45,579 nucleotides of DNA from an uncultured Clostridium sp. (GTDB taxonomy: Bacteria > Bacillota > Clostridia > TANB77 > CAG-508): NCBI GenBank assembly GCA_947368535.1, contig CANBHY010000007.1, positions 1 through 45,579 on the forward strand, read 5' to 3'. Numbering within the stretch: position 1 is the first letter of the stretch; each line of letters begins with the position of its first letter. The notes under the pieces were generated by a model, which had not been told where the DNA came from, made no database searches, and saw only the letters and a program-made list of their open reading frames with translations. Positions 8,477-16,079 of this stretch are shown here, piece after piece. A program made the translations under genes and the position numbers.

Positions 8477-9280
8477 CTATAATTCAATCTCTTCTAAATC
8501 ATTTGGAACATATACATTTCCATTAAAATATTTTTTGGCTTCATTAGTATATAGCTCTTTTCTTTGTTTTATATTATTATCCCATGTATGCCATAAAACT
8601 AAATTTTTAACATTCAAATTTTCAGCAACCTCAGCAACATCTTTTACTGTAGAATGATTTTTTTCACGAGCTTTTATTATTTGCTCTTCTTCTTCCAAGC
8701 ACATTGCTTCATGTAACATCCAAGTAGCATTTCTTACTTTATCATATATATTTCTGCTGCATGGAACATCTCCTAAGAAAACAAGTTCTTTTTCATTATT
8801 TAGGCAAGTTTTAAAACCATATTGTTTACATTCTGTTGAATATAAATCTAATACTTCAACATTATATCCAATAATATTAAGTTTTTGATTATTTTCTAAA
8901 AATATATACTTCACATATTCTTTATACTGTTGTTCATGATTTTCATGAAAAGTACTAGCTATAAATGTATCAACAATTTTCTTAATTTCTTTATCACAAT
9001 ATATATTAAACTCTCCCTCATACTGATTCCTACTCATATTTTGAAATATCTTTCTAAGTAGAGTAAAAATTCCTAATAAATGATCAATATGTTTATGTGA
9101 TATAAACAAATCATGTATTTTATCTATACCTATTTTACTTATCTCTAAATTATTTAATAATTGATTTCCACTTCCTGTATCTACAAGTAAATATTTATCA
9201 TCATTTTGAATAGTAAAACATGTGCTATAACACTCTACTGTTATACCAGCACCTGTACCTAAAACATTAATTTTTTCCAT
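8477..9280 (-). CDS. Metallo-beta-lactamase-fold hydrolase, RNase Z-like
   Basis: The 267-residue protein carries the metal site SHKHIDHLLG (H62, H64, D66, H67) after a VDTGSG strand. It also has a later GDVPCS Asp and a C-terminal VLWHTW His, giving the full dinuclear zinc ligand set. The N-terminal GTGAG and general spacing resemble RNase Z/ElaC and related phosphodiesterases, but the tRNA-recognition exosite is not obvious. It may be a phosphodiesterase or arylsulfatase-like hydrolase. The start ATG follows TGGAGGAATAT. It sits between an unknown 249-residue protein and a GNAT gene with gaps under 20 bp. Confidence 0.85.
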   Translation of the reverse strand: MEKINVLGTGAGITVECYSTCFTIQNDDKYLLVDTGSGNQLLNNLEISKIGIDKIHDLFISHKHIDHLLGIFTLLRKIFQNMSRNQYEGEFNIYCDKEIKKIVDTFIASTFHENHEQQYKEYVKYIFLENNQKLNIIGYNVEVLDLYSTECKQYGFKTCLNNEKELVFLGDVPCSRNIYDKVRNATWMLHEAMCLEEEEQIIKAREKNHSTVKDVAEVAENLNVKNLVLWHTWDNNIKQRKELYTNEAKKYFNGNVYVPNDLEEIEL

Positions 9281-9294
9281 ATATATTCCTCCAT

Positions 9295-10044
9295 CTAATT
9301 AGCAATCTCTCTAAATCCATTTCTGCTCCAAAGCCACAACTGAGTATGTATATCAATTGGTTTATATTTTGTTTTTTCTAATAACTTTTCCCACTTTTCT
9401 GCAACTATTAGTTGAACATCATTAGAATTAAATTCTTCCTCTGTTATTACTCCTAATTTTAGTGTTGCTTTACATACATGTGTGTCTGGTGCAACAGTAA
9501 TTTTATGAATATTTTTATACTTTCTACCAGTATATTGATAAATAACATACAGCCAATAATTACATATCTTAATTCCAGATAAATATGGAAATTCCTTCTT
9601 ATTTTTATTTTGTATAAAATCCCTTATTTTCTCTATATCATTATCCAAATCATCAAATAACTTTCTGATATCACCATTGAATAATTTCATAAAAGTCTTA
9701 CACAATTTAATCCATATCTCTGTTTGTTTTTGTTTTTGCAATGCAAGCTTATATTTAGTTAAAGCTTTTTGCACATCTTCAAAAGAATGTTTTAAACATT
9801 GTTCTGGATTAAAAACAAAGTTAGTTTCTTTATCTATATATGTATTTAGTGCTGACTCCCATAAAGTATAAGAATTTCGCTGATAATTTAATGCCATTGG
9901 TAATGTATAATATAAATAATTTTCTAAACTATCTTTATTTAAATGAGGATTTGAATCTTCTGGCATAATTTCTCCTCCTAGTTCACCCCTTTTATACATT
10001 TCCATAATTTTATCTATTTTTTCTATTATATTCTTATCACTCAT
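9295..10044 (-). CDS. Uncharacterised protein, possibly HhH-GPD DNA-glycosylase-like
   Basis: I do not firmly recognise this 249-residue soluble protein. Its C-terminal half has a pattern reminiscent of the helix-hairpin-helix glycosylase fold. PYLSGIKICNYWLYVIYQ could be a hairpin helix. VAPDTHVCKATLKLGVI resembles the V-D-x-H-V-x-R-x-x-x-R-L-G stretch with its catalytic Asp, and IDIHTQLWLWSRNGF resembles the following helix. The N-terminal half has conserved-looking aromatic residues (ENYLYYTLPMALNYQRNS, TLWESALNTY). If the assignment is right it would act in base-excision repair, perhaps AGOG-like. The start ATG follows AAGGAAAAAAG. It sits between two small genes of one operon (gaps of 14-15 bp). 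Confidence 0.5.
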   Translation of the reverse strand: MSDKNIIEKIDKIMEMYKRGELGGEIMPEDSNPHLNKDSLENYLYYTLPMALNYQRNSYTLWESALNTYIDKETNFVFNPEQCLKHSFEDVQKALTKYKLALQKQKQTEIWIKLCKTFMKLFNGDIRKLFDDLDNDIEKIRDFIQNKNKKEFPYLSGIKICNYWLYVIYQYTGRKYKNIHKITVAPDTHVCKATLKLGVITEEEFNSNDVQLIVAEKWEKLLEKTKYKPIDIHTQLWLWSRNGFREIAN

Positions 10045-10059
10045 CTTTTTTCCTTATAA

Positions 10060-10545
10060 TTAACTTTCAAAGTAAAAAGCTAATCGTGTTTTATCTCTAA
10101 TTAATTTTTCTTCAAAATTATTATTAGAAAACTCCCTTATTACATTTCTCCAAAAATTCTGTGCTCTTTCATTTTTTAATAAGGTTCTAACTTCCCATGG
10201 TCCTTTATATAATTCAAACATTTCATTTGCCATAAATTTTCCAGCACCACTTCGTCTATATTTATTTAAAACAAAAAATTCTGCAATTTCGTTTTTACCA
10301 TCTTCATTATATCTTGCAAGAACAAAACCAGCTAATTCATTATCACACTTTAATATATATGGATGCCTTTTATCACTTGTCCAATACATTTCTACATATT
10401 TACTCATAACATATAATCCTGAATCTAATAATTTAAAATCTGTAGTTTCATCTTCAAAAAAACTAAGCTCATAGGTATACAATTGCATTAAATTATAAAT
10501 AACCTCTTTGTCTTGTTCTTTAACTTCTTGTATTTCAAATTTCAT
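10060..10545 (-). CDS. GNAT-family N-acetyltransferase
   Basis: The 161-residue protein has a GNAT fold. LAGFVLARY and EIAEFFVLNKYRRSGAGKFM contain the acetyl-CoA-binding R-R-x-G-x-G/A motif (RRSGAG). NERAQNFWRNVI matches motif B, where N and W contact the cofactor region, and the C-terminus has a LAFYFES strand. The target amine is unknown. The start ATG follows AGGAGAAAAT. The gaps are 13 bp to the anchored protein upstream and 15 bp to the 249-residue protein downstream, so these are co-transcribed. It is not closely similar to the other GNAT at 8016-8468. Confidence 0.85.
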   Translation of the reverse strand: MKFEIQEVKEQDKEVIYNLMQLYTYELSFFEDETTDFKLLDSGLYVMSKYVEMYWTSDKRHPYILKCDNELAGFVLARYNEDGKNEIAEFFVLNKYRRSGAGKFMANEMFELYKGPWEVRTLLKNERAQNFWRNVIREFSNNNFEEKLIRDKTRLAFYFES

Positions 10546-10558
10546 ATTTTCTCCTATT

Positions 10559-10969
10559 TCAATCTAATTTTTCTATAGTATCCTTGTAATTTATTCTAAA
10601 ACCACCTTTAGTATAATTTATGGTTCTTACTACTTTTATTCTATCACCAATATTTAATTCATCATATTGCTCTTTTCCAACAGCTACAGTAACTTTTTCC
10701 TTTAATTCATCATTATAATATTGTATATTATATGTTTTTCTAATATTAGGTGCTCTTTTTCTTATTTTTCCTTCTTTAACATATTTATTTGTAATTGTTG
10801 TTTCTTCTATTACCAGTTCTTCTTTATAACCATTTTCAGTTTTTATTAAATTAGGATTATTTATATCTACATGATACATATTGTTTTTGTCGAATAGTAC
10901 CCATATTAGAATAGCTACCAAAACAATAAAAGCTATACATATTATAATTATAGGTATTTTTTTCTTCAT
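10559..10969 (-). CDS. Membrane-anchored extracytoplasmic protein of unknown function
   Basis: The 136-residue product starts with MKKK and one strong hydrophobic helix (residues ~5-25), an uncleaved anchor or signal peptide. A basic/hydrophilic domain of ~110 residues rich in beta-type sequence follows (YNIQYYNDELKEKVTVAVGKE, LNIGDRIKVVRTINY), reminiscent of a small OB- or SH3-like barrel. No catalytic motif or cell-wall anchor is visible. It is the first gene of the run down to the HD or CDF gene. The ribosome site is GGGAGA, somewhat distant from the ATG. Family not recognised. Confidence 0.7.
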   Translation of the reverse strand: MKKKIPIIIICIAFIVLVAILIWVLFDKNNMYHVDINNPNLIKTENGYKEELVIEETTITNKYVKEGKIRKRAPNIRKTYNIQYYNDELKEKVTVAVGKEQYDELNIGDRIKVVRTINYTKGGFRINYKDTIEKLD

Positions 10970-11020
10970 ATTTTTTGTATTCTCCCATACTTAAAAATTT
11001 ACTTATTCCAAAAAATTAAT

Positions 11021-11160
11021 CTAAGCAATACAGCAATTATCAAAATACTCGTCATATTTCTTTAGTTCTATATTATTTAGATAATATTCTCCTTCATTTT
11101 CAAAACATTTTCAATTTCTACTAATTGCTCATCGGTAAGATTAAAAGTCATTTTTCTCAT
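11021..11160 (-). pseudogene. Small gene broken by a one-base frameshift
   Basis: An ATG at 11160, preceded by GAAAGGA at good spacing, opens a 27-codon frame (MTFNLTDEQLVEIENVLK after three residues) that stops at 11077. Adding one base near the GTTTTGAAAATG at about 11095-11106 joins it to a second protein-like frame (ENEGEYYLNNIELKKYDEYF and DNCCIA) that ends at a TAG at 11021-11023. The restored product would be about 46 residues, counting from the first ATG. The loss may be real or a sequencing error. Not recognised; the LTDEQLVEIE opening resembles small regulatory or phage-type peptides only loosely. Confidence 0.45.
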
Positions 11161-11202
11161 TTATTTATATTCCTTTCTATTACTTAATATAAAGTTATAT
11201 AT

Positions 11203-11231
11203 TTTACATAGTTAACATAACATGGTATAAT
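11203..11231 (+). promoter_or_regulatory. Sigma-A promoter of the 83-residue orphan gene
   Basis: TTTACA (11203-11208) and a perfect TATAAT (11226-11231) are separated by 17 bases, 30 bases before the start codon. Confidence 0.75.
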
Positions 11232-11261
11232 ATTATTACTATAGATTAGGAGGTATTTGAC

Positions 11262-11513
11262 ATGCCTGAAGCAAAAGAATTATTATCCATGTTACGCAAA
11301 ATGCGTGATGATCCCGTCATGCGGGATTTCTGGCCAGTTATAAATGAAATGATGAATGGACTTAAAACTCCTGATTATGATAATACCGAAATTGTCTTAG
11401 ATCTTTTCTTTCAAAACGATTTACAATTTCATTGTAATCAGTTAGCTACAGCCCTTCACATTCATAGCAACATGACCATGCCTCGAAAAAAATGGTATGA
11501 ACTGGATGATTAA
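11262..11513 (+). CDS. Orphan 83-residue protein in a self-contained cassette
   Basis: This is a small, probably cytoplasmic protein, not recognised. It contains MLRKMRDDPVMRDFWPVINEMM, an acidic middle (TPDYDNTEIVLDLFF) and a His/Met-rich end (LQFHCNQLATALHIHSNMTM). No membrane helix or known motif is visible. The gene has an AGGAGG ribosome site, a near-consensus promoter and a terminator of its own, on the strand opposite to everything around it. By hand count 85 of 240 bases in 11281-11520 are G or C (35%), somewhat higher than neighbouring genes. Real coding is supported by ribosome site, promoter, terminator and codon pattern. Function unknown; it may be an acquired small gene. Confidence 0.75.
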   Translation: MPEAKELLSMLRKMRDDPVMRDFWPVINEMMNGLKTPDYDNTEIVLDLFFQNDLQFHCNQLATALHIHSNMTMPRKKWYELDD

Positions 11514-11529
11514 CCTATTCTTATGCAAA

Positions 11530-11570
11530 AGCTTAGTGTATTACAGTTGCACTAAGCTCTTTTCTTTTTA
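11530..11570 (+). terminator. Intrinsic terminator of the 83-residue orphan gene
   Basis: AGCTTAGTG (11530-11538) pairs with CACTAAGCT (11550-11558) across an 11-base loop, followed by CTCTTTTCTTTTT. The left side has only AAAA, so it may act weakly for the convergent Nudix-like gene as well. Confidence 0.85.
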
Positions 11571-11580
11571 AGTTTACATT

Positions 11581-12003
11581 TTATATATCAAATTCCTTCA
11601 CAAATTGAACAATATCACTATTCACTTGTTGAATTCTTTTATCATTTAATAAGTCAGCATATGAAAACCATTTATATTGTATACCATTAATTTCAAATTC
11701 TTCATTATTTAAATTCTCATTTAAATCTACCTTATAGAAATAATGAATATATTCTTTTTGTATTTTATCACTTTCAGAAAACTTTTCATGTTTTTTATTA
11801 CCTACTAAAGAAACTTTTATCAATTCTTTTTTTACATTTAATTTATCTACTATCACATCTTTTACTATATCTGCGTTTTCACCATTAAGTAATTTGCAAT
11901 TCAAAAATAAAAAACTATTCCATCTATTATCAAAATATTGTAAATACTCATTTTTTTCATTTTTAATCACTATAATTGCATGTACTCCCATATTATATTT
12001 CAC
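11581..12003 (-). CDS. Nudix-like protein with degenerate catalytic box
   Basis: The 140-residue protein has the general order of a Nudix fold. An N-terminal GVHAIIVIKNEKNEYLQYF strand pair comes first, then a WNSFLFLNCKLLNGE segment where the Nudix box begins. A helix follows, then a strand with YIHYFYKVDL and a C-terminal YKWFSYADLL typical of Nudix proteins. The catalytic box (G-x5-E-x7-R-E-x-x-E-E-x-G) is not intact: the helix reads ADIVKDVIVDKLNV, without the R-E-x-x-E-E core. It is therefore likely non-hydrolytic, ligand-binding, or a very divergent member. The start ATG follows AAAGGTGAAAT. It is the last gene of the ruvB-GT-C-queH series. Confidence 0.6.
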   Translation of the reverse strand: MKYNMGVHAIIVIKNEKNEYLQYFDNRWNSFLFLNCKLLNGENADIVKDVIVDKLNVKKELIKVSLVGNKKHEKFSESDKIQKEYIHYFYKVDLNENLNNEEFEINGIQYKWFSYADLLNDKRIQQVNSDIVQFVKEFDI

Positions 12004-12039
12004 CTTTCTTTAATTTTCTTATTTTTTACTATATTTAGT

Positions 12040-12600
12040 TCAATTATATTTCTCTCTATCTTTTTGGATTTGTTTTGCATATCTCTCCTCTTCTGAAAAA
12101 ACACATCCACAATATTTTTGCATATATAATCCTAACTCTCTTGCTTTATTTTGTCCTTCTCTAAAGCCAACTCTAAAATCTCTATATAAAAATTCCATTT
12201 CGTACTTTTTAGCTAATCTTTCACAAATTTGTTTTAATTCTTCATGTTTTTGGTATGGACTTACAAATAATGTAGATGTAAATGCATCATATCCGTTTTC
12301 TTTGGCATATTTTACTGTTTCTTCTAATCTAACTTTATAACAGTAATTCACACATCTATTTTCTAAATTATCAACTACATTTTGGCAAAACTCTTTTAAT
12401 CCATAATCTTCATTAATTATTAAATTAAAGTTAGCTATTTGGCTGTATTCAATTAATGTATCTCTTCTTGTCTTGTATTCTATGTATGGATGAATATTAG
12501 GATTGTACCAATAACAACTTGGTTCTATTCCTTCATTTCTTAAACTGTCTATACAATATACACTACAAGGAGCACAACATGTATGCATTAATAATTTCAT
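12040..12600 (-). CDS. queH: Epoxyqueuosine reductase QueH
   Basis: QueH (formerly DUF208) reduces epoxyqueuosine to queuosine in tRNA, the last step of Q biosynthesis, using an Fe-S cluster and a nearby metal. The 186-residue protein starts with the hallmark MHTCCAPCS (adjacent Cys pair at 9-10). It continues with NPNIHPYIEYKTR, RCVNYCYKVRLEET, TSTLFVSPYQKHEEL, the RDFRVGFREGQNKARELGLYMQKYCGC segment with more Cys, and a final FSEEERY. The middle Cys pair has three residues between (C-V-N-Y-C) where I expect two. The start ATG follows AAAGGAATAAGAAAA. It lies 26 bp downstream of the GT-C gene. In many Bacillota ruvB is near queA/tgt, so proximity to ruvB fits a queuosine neighbourhood. Confidence 0.92.
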   Translation of the reverse strand: MKLLMHTCCAPCSVYCIDSLRNEGIEPSCYWYNPNIHPYIEYKTRRDTLIEYSQIANFNLIINEDYGLKEFCQNVVDNLENRCVNYCYKVRLEETVKYAKENGYDAFTSTLFVSPYQKHEELKQICERLAKKYEMEFLYRDFRVGFREGQNKARELGLYMQKYCGCVFSEEERYAKQIQKDREKYN

Positions 12601-12626
12601 TTTTCTTATTCCTTTTCTATATAATT

Positions 12627-14150
12627 CTAACTATTTTCAAAACACCAAAATATTGATATATCACCTATATATTCAAGATTTTTAATAACATAATTACACA
12701 CTTCATTCGGAGTTTGCCAATTACGGTTCTCTTTCTTTATTAAATAAATAGTGTCCTTTTCATTATTTTTAATCTCTTCTATAATTCCTTGTTCACCAGC
12801 TTTTCCGAAATTGCCTTTTGTAAACAAATCATAATTTTTATTGTATCTATTAAAAGGAATCATATAAATTGCTGCTTCAGCATCTAAAACATATACCTTT
12901 TTTCCAAGTTCTTTTTGCTTTTCAATATATTTGTTAATTTTAAAAATTCTTTCCTTCAAACCATTATTCTCTGGAATTCCTATAAAATGTTCTAATTCTT
13001 TTTCCTTTGTAGCTTTTATATATTGATTATCAAATACTTTTAAAGCACCAAATAAATTCAGTAATAATATAAACATTAATATAAAAGAAAACATTCCATA
13101 TAAAGCTACACGTATTTTTCTGTTCCATTTTGAAAACATATCATCTGAATATACAAAATCAAATAATATATATATCATTGCAATAAAAGAAATTAATCCA
13201 CCTATACAAAAATGTATTTTATCCGAAATTGGATAAATTACTATTGACGATGAAATACCATATGCAAAAAATATATAAACCTCTTTTGACGTATTTTTCA
13301 TAAACATTGTTATAAACATTGCTATTAATGTTATTGGTAAAAATAAAGCTAACCATGAGATAATTTCTTGTCCAAATAACTCTTTATATAAAATCATATT
13401 AGAAAATGTAGTTGTACCTAAAATTGCATAACTTATAAAATCATTCATTGCTCCATTTATCAATAAATATATAATAAATAATATTATTGGTATTATAGCT
13501 CCTAATAATCTAGTAAATGCAATTTTTAAAAATTCTTTTATCTCTTCCTTTTTTCTTATTTTGAATATCTTATATCCAATGCAAGCTAAAATAACAGCTA
13601 ATCCAGTTGTTTGCTTAAATAGAATGGTTACTCCTGCTAATATACCTATAATAAAATCGTATTTAAATCTGTATTTTAAAAAACAATCATCTTTTTGTAA
13701 AATTTCAATATATACTAATATCAAAGCAATTAATAAAACTGCATAATTATAATCAATACATAATATATCTTTAAATAATAATAAAAATGCCATTAATCCT
13801 AGTAAAGCAATTTCGTCATTCGTAACTTTTTTTAATATCTTATATACTATAAAAAATATAGAGGTAAGAAATACTACAGCAAGGCTTCTCATTACTATTA
13901 GTTCTTGTCCAAATATTTTAAAAAATCCCCCACATATAAGTGATAACAAAGGTGTTGGAACCATATTAAAATCTTTATATGGAACAAGTCCATTAGATAC
14001 ATTTCTTGCAAAATTAAAATTCCAAATTTCATCTAAATTTGAATATGTACTTCCAAAAATATTTGATAAACAAATTACAAATATAAAAAATATAACTACA
14101 ATATCTTTTAATATTTCTATATTTTTTCCTTTTTTATCTGATTTTGTCAT
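12627..14150 (-). CDS. GT-C-type membrane glycosyltransferase of unknown specificity
   Basis: The 507-residue protein has about ten to eleven membrane helices. A first extracytoplasmic loop carries YSNLDEIWNFNFARNV followed by GLVPYKDFNMVPTPL. The acidic D-E after a hydrophobic helix is the GT-C catalytic arrangement, and 'GLVPYKD' is common in DUF2029/PMT_2-like enzymes. A soluble C-terminal extracellular segment of ~120 residues follows the last helix (GLKERIFKINKYIEKQKEL, VYVLDAEAAIYMIPFNRYNK). It would transfer a sugar from a polyprenyl-phosphate donor outside the cell; donor and acceptor are unknown. The start ATG follows AAAGGTTAGAT, 15 bp after ruvB. It is distinct from the truncated GT-C enzyme at 102-779. 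Confidence 0.8.
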   Translation of the reverse strand: MTKSDKKGKNIEILKDIVVIFFIFVICLSNIFGSTYSNLDEIWNFNFARNVSNGLVPYKDFNMVPTPLLSLICGGFFKIFGQELIVMRSLAVVFLTSIFFIVYKILKKVTNDEIALLGLMAFLLLFKDILCIDYNYAVLLIALILVYIEILQKDDCFLKYRFKYDFIIGILAGVTILFKQTTGLAVILACIGYKIFKIRKKEEIKEFLKIAFTRLLGAIIPIILFIIYLLINGAMNDFISYAILGTTTFSNMILYKELFGQEIISWLALFLPITLIAMFITMFMKNTSKEVYIFFAYGISSSIVIYPISDKIHFCIGGLISFIAMIYILFDFVYSDDMFSKWNRKIRVALYGMFSFILMFILLLNLFGALKVFDNQYIKATKEKELEHFIGIPENNGLKERIFKINKYIEKQKELGKKVYVLDAEAAIYMIPFNRYNKNYDLFTKGNFGKAGEQGIIEEIKNNEKDTIYLIKKENRNWQTPNEVCNYVIKNLEYIGDISIFWCFENS

Positions 14151-14165
14151 ATCTAACCTTTCATA

Positions 14166-15194
14166 TTATTTTTTGTCATATTCTATTCCTAAATGGTCAT
14201 ATGCTTGTTTTGTTACTACTCTACCTCTAGTGGTTCTAACTAAAAATCCAATTTGTAGCAAATATGGTTCATATACATCTTCTATAGTTCCAATTTCTTC
14301 TCCTATTGTTGCTCTTAAAGTATCTATTCCTACTGGTCCACCTTTGTGATTATATATAATTGATTCCAATATTTTTCTATCTGTGGTGTCTAAACCAAAT
14401 TCATCAATCTCTAGTTTGTTCATAGCTAATCTAACAATTTTTAATGTTATATCACCATCACCTAAAACTACACCAAAATCAGCCACTCTTTTTAATAATC
14501 TATTTGCAATTCTAGGAACTCCTCTAGAACGTTTAGCAATTTCTAATGATGCTTTCTTTTCTATTCCTATTCCTAAAATATCAGCTGATCTTCTAATAAT
14601 TGTATCTATATCTTCAACACTATATAACTCTAATCTATTAATAATTCCAAATCTATCTCTAAGTGGCATAGATAAACTACCTATCTTAGTAGTTGCTCCA
14701 ACTAAAGTAAATTTAGGTAAATCTACTCTAATTGATCTTGCAGTTGAACCTTTTCCAATCATAATGTCTAGAGTATAATCTTCTAATGCAGGGTATAAAA
14801 TTTCTTCTACATTTCTATTAATTCTATGAATTTCATCAATAAACAAAATATCATTTTCAGATAAAGTTGTAAGAATAGCAGCTAAATCTCCAGGTTTTTC
14901 TATTGCTGGACCAGAAGTAACTTTTATACTAACACCCATTTCATTTGCTAAAATATTAGCTAGTGTAGTTTTTCCTAATCCTGGAGGTCCATATAATAAA
15001 ACATGATCTAATGGTTGTTCTCTTTTCTTCGCAGATTCTATACATATTCTAATATTTTCTTTTACTTTTAGTTGGCCTATATAATCATTTAACACTTTAG
15101 GTCTTAATGAAAACTCTTGAGTATCTTCTTCATTATTTTTAATATTAGACAATAATAACAAATTTTCATCTAATTCTTCTTCTTCAAAATTCAT
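14166..15194 (-). CDS. ruvB: Holliday junction branch-migration ATPase RuvB
   Basis: The 342-residue AAA+ motor works with RuvA and a resolvase to move Holliday junctions. Visible are [14 protein letters not shown], Walker A GPPGLGKT (69-76), Walker [11 protein letters not shown] (DEIH 120-123), the sensor [18 protein letters not shown], and a C-terminal winged helix with [16 protein letters not shown]. The last segment includes the [19 protein letters not shown]-binding hairpin. The ~30-residue acidic N-terminus is slightly longer than in most orthologues. The start ATG at 15194 has GAAAGGA upstream. ruvA is not adjacent, unlike the common ruvAB pair, so ruvA must lie elsewhere. It heads the series ruvB, GT-C, queH, Nudix-like. 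Confidence 0.97.
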   Translation of the reverse strand: MNFEEEELDENLLLLSNIKNNEEDTQEFSLRPKVLNDYIGQLKVKENIRICIESAKKREQPLDHVLLYGPPGLGKTTLANILANEMGVSIKVTSGPAIEKPGDLAAILTTLSENDILFIDEIHRINRNVEEILYPALEDYTLDIMIGKGSTARSIRVDLPKFTLVGATTKIGSLSMPLRDRFGIINRLELYSVEDIDTIIRRSADILGIGIEKKASLEIAKRSRGVPRIANRLLKRVADFGVVLGDGDITLKIVRLAMNKLEIDEFGLDTTDRKILESIIYNHKGGPVGIDTLRATIGEEIGTIEDVYEPYLLQIGFLVRTTRGRVVTKQAYDHLGIEYDKK

Positions 15195-15233
15195 TATGCA
15201 ATTTCCTTTCTGAAAAAATAACTATTCCTTCAT

Positions 15234-15262
15234 ATATTATCATTTAAATACATATATTTCAA
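15234..15262 (-). promoter_or_regulatory. Probable sigma-A promoter of ruvB
   Basis: On the minus strand TTGAAA (15257-15262) and TAATAT (15234-15239) are separated by 17 bases, 40 bases before the ruvB start. No LexA-type inverted repeat is seen over it. Confidence 0.55.
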
Positions 15263-15302
15263 GAAAAATAACTACCTTTAATATTTTCACTTTTGTTTTA
15301 AT

Positions 15303-15330
15303 AAAAAAAGCTAAAGAATTTATCTTTAGC
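15303..15330 (-). terminator. Intrinsic terminator of the metallopeptidase gene
   Basis: GCTAAAGA (15310-15317) pairs with TCTTTAGC (15323-15330), with a run of seven A on the plus strand (15303-15309), i.e. a U tract in minus-strand RNA, 13 bp after the stop of the YgjP-like gene. Confidence 0.85.
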
Positions 15331-15342
15331 CCTATTTTAATT

Positions 15343-16008
15343 TTAATATTTAATATTTTTAATTTCATATTTCTTATAATCTGGCATATATTTTTCAAGC
15401 ATATTATAGAAACTTTTAGTATGATTTTTGTATTTCAAATGACAGAATTCATGTAAAACAATATATTCTATAACTTCTCTTTTATATTTTACTATACGTG
15501 GATTAATTAATATTTTCTTATCCTCTGTACATGTTGCTAAAACATTTTTCATTTCTACAATTTTATAATCTTCTGGTGCAAAACCAACCATTAGTCTAGT
15601 TTCTTCCATTATATTTTCCATTTCTTTTTCAGCTATTTTAGCATATAACTTATCAATTAATATATCTGTCATAGATTCATGATCAATTTTTTTATATTTT
15701 TTAGGTAAATTAACTTTAACTACATTTTTTTCTAAATCACATTCTATTACATCTATATTCTTATATGTAACTTTCAAGTTATAAGTTATACCTAATATTT
15801 GAATTGGTTTTAAACTAATATTAGCTTGAGCCTCATATTCTTCGAGTTTTTTCATTATCCAATTTCTTTTTGCCATAACTGCTTTTTGAATTTTATCTTG
15901 AGTAGCATACCAAGGGGCACGAACTGAAACCTCTCCATTTTGAACCGAAATATATAATTCTCCATCTGTTGTTTTGTTAACACTATATGCTATAATTCCA
16001 TTTTTCAT
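15343..16008 (-). CDS. YgjP/SprT-like zinc metallopeptidase (DUF45, M48-related)
   Basis: The 221-residue protein has a zinc-peptidase motif: VLHEFCHLKYKNHTKSFYNML, i.e. HExxH plus a downstream H as third ligand region. A preceding RAPWYATQDKIQKAVMAKRNWIMKKL segment is typical of the YgjP/DUF45 family. Members are often linked to restriction systems or protein quality control, but the substrates are unknown. It has no signal peptide, so it is cytoplasmic. The start ATG follows AAGGAGGTAGTAAAA. It is monocistronic, with a strong promoter (TTGACA-17-TAAAAT) and terminator. Confidence 0.88.
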   Translation of the reverse strand: MKNGIIAYSVNKTTDGELYISVQNGEVSVRAPWYATQDKIQKAVMAKRNWIMKKLEEYEAQANISLKPIQILGITYNLKVTYKNIDVIECDLEKNVVKVNLPKKYKKIDHESMTDILIDKLYAKIAEKEMENIMEETRLMVGFAPEDYKIVEMKNVLATCTEDKKILINPRIVKYKREVIEYIVLHEFCHLKYKNHTKSFYNMLEKYMPDYKKYEIKNIKY

Positions 16009-16050
16009 TTTTACTACCTCCTTGATATTTTAGAACTTCTGTTTGGTAGT

Positions 16051-16079
16051 ATTTTATATTTTTTCTATTCATTTGTCAA
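16051..16079 (-). promoter_or_regulatory. Sigma-A promoter of the metallopeptidase gene
   Basis: On the minus strand a perfect TTGACA (16074-16079) is 17 bases from TAAAAT (16051-16056). A 14-bp palindrome TTTTTTCGAAAAAA (16083-16096) lies just upstream of the -35. Confidence 0.7.

Noticed and set aside
15195..15342. LexA box in the ruvB promoter
   Set aside because: No GAAC-N4-GTTC-like inverted repeat is present over the ruvB promoter.
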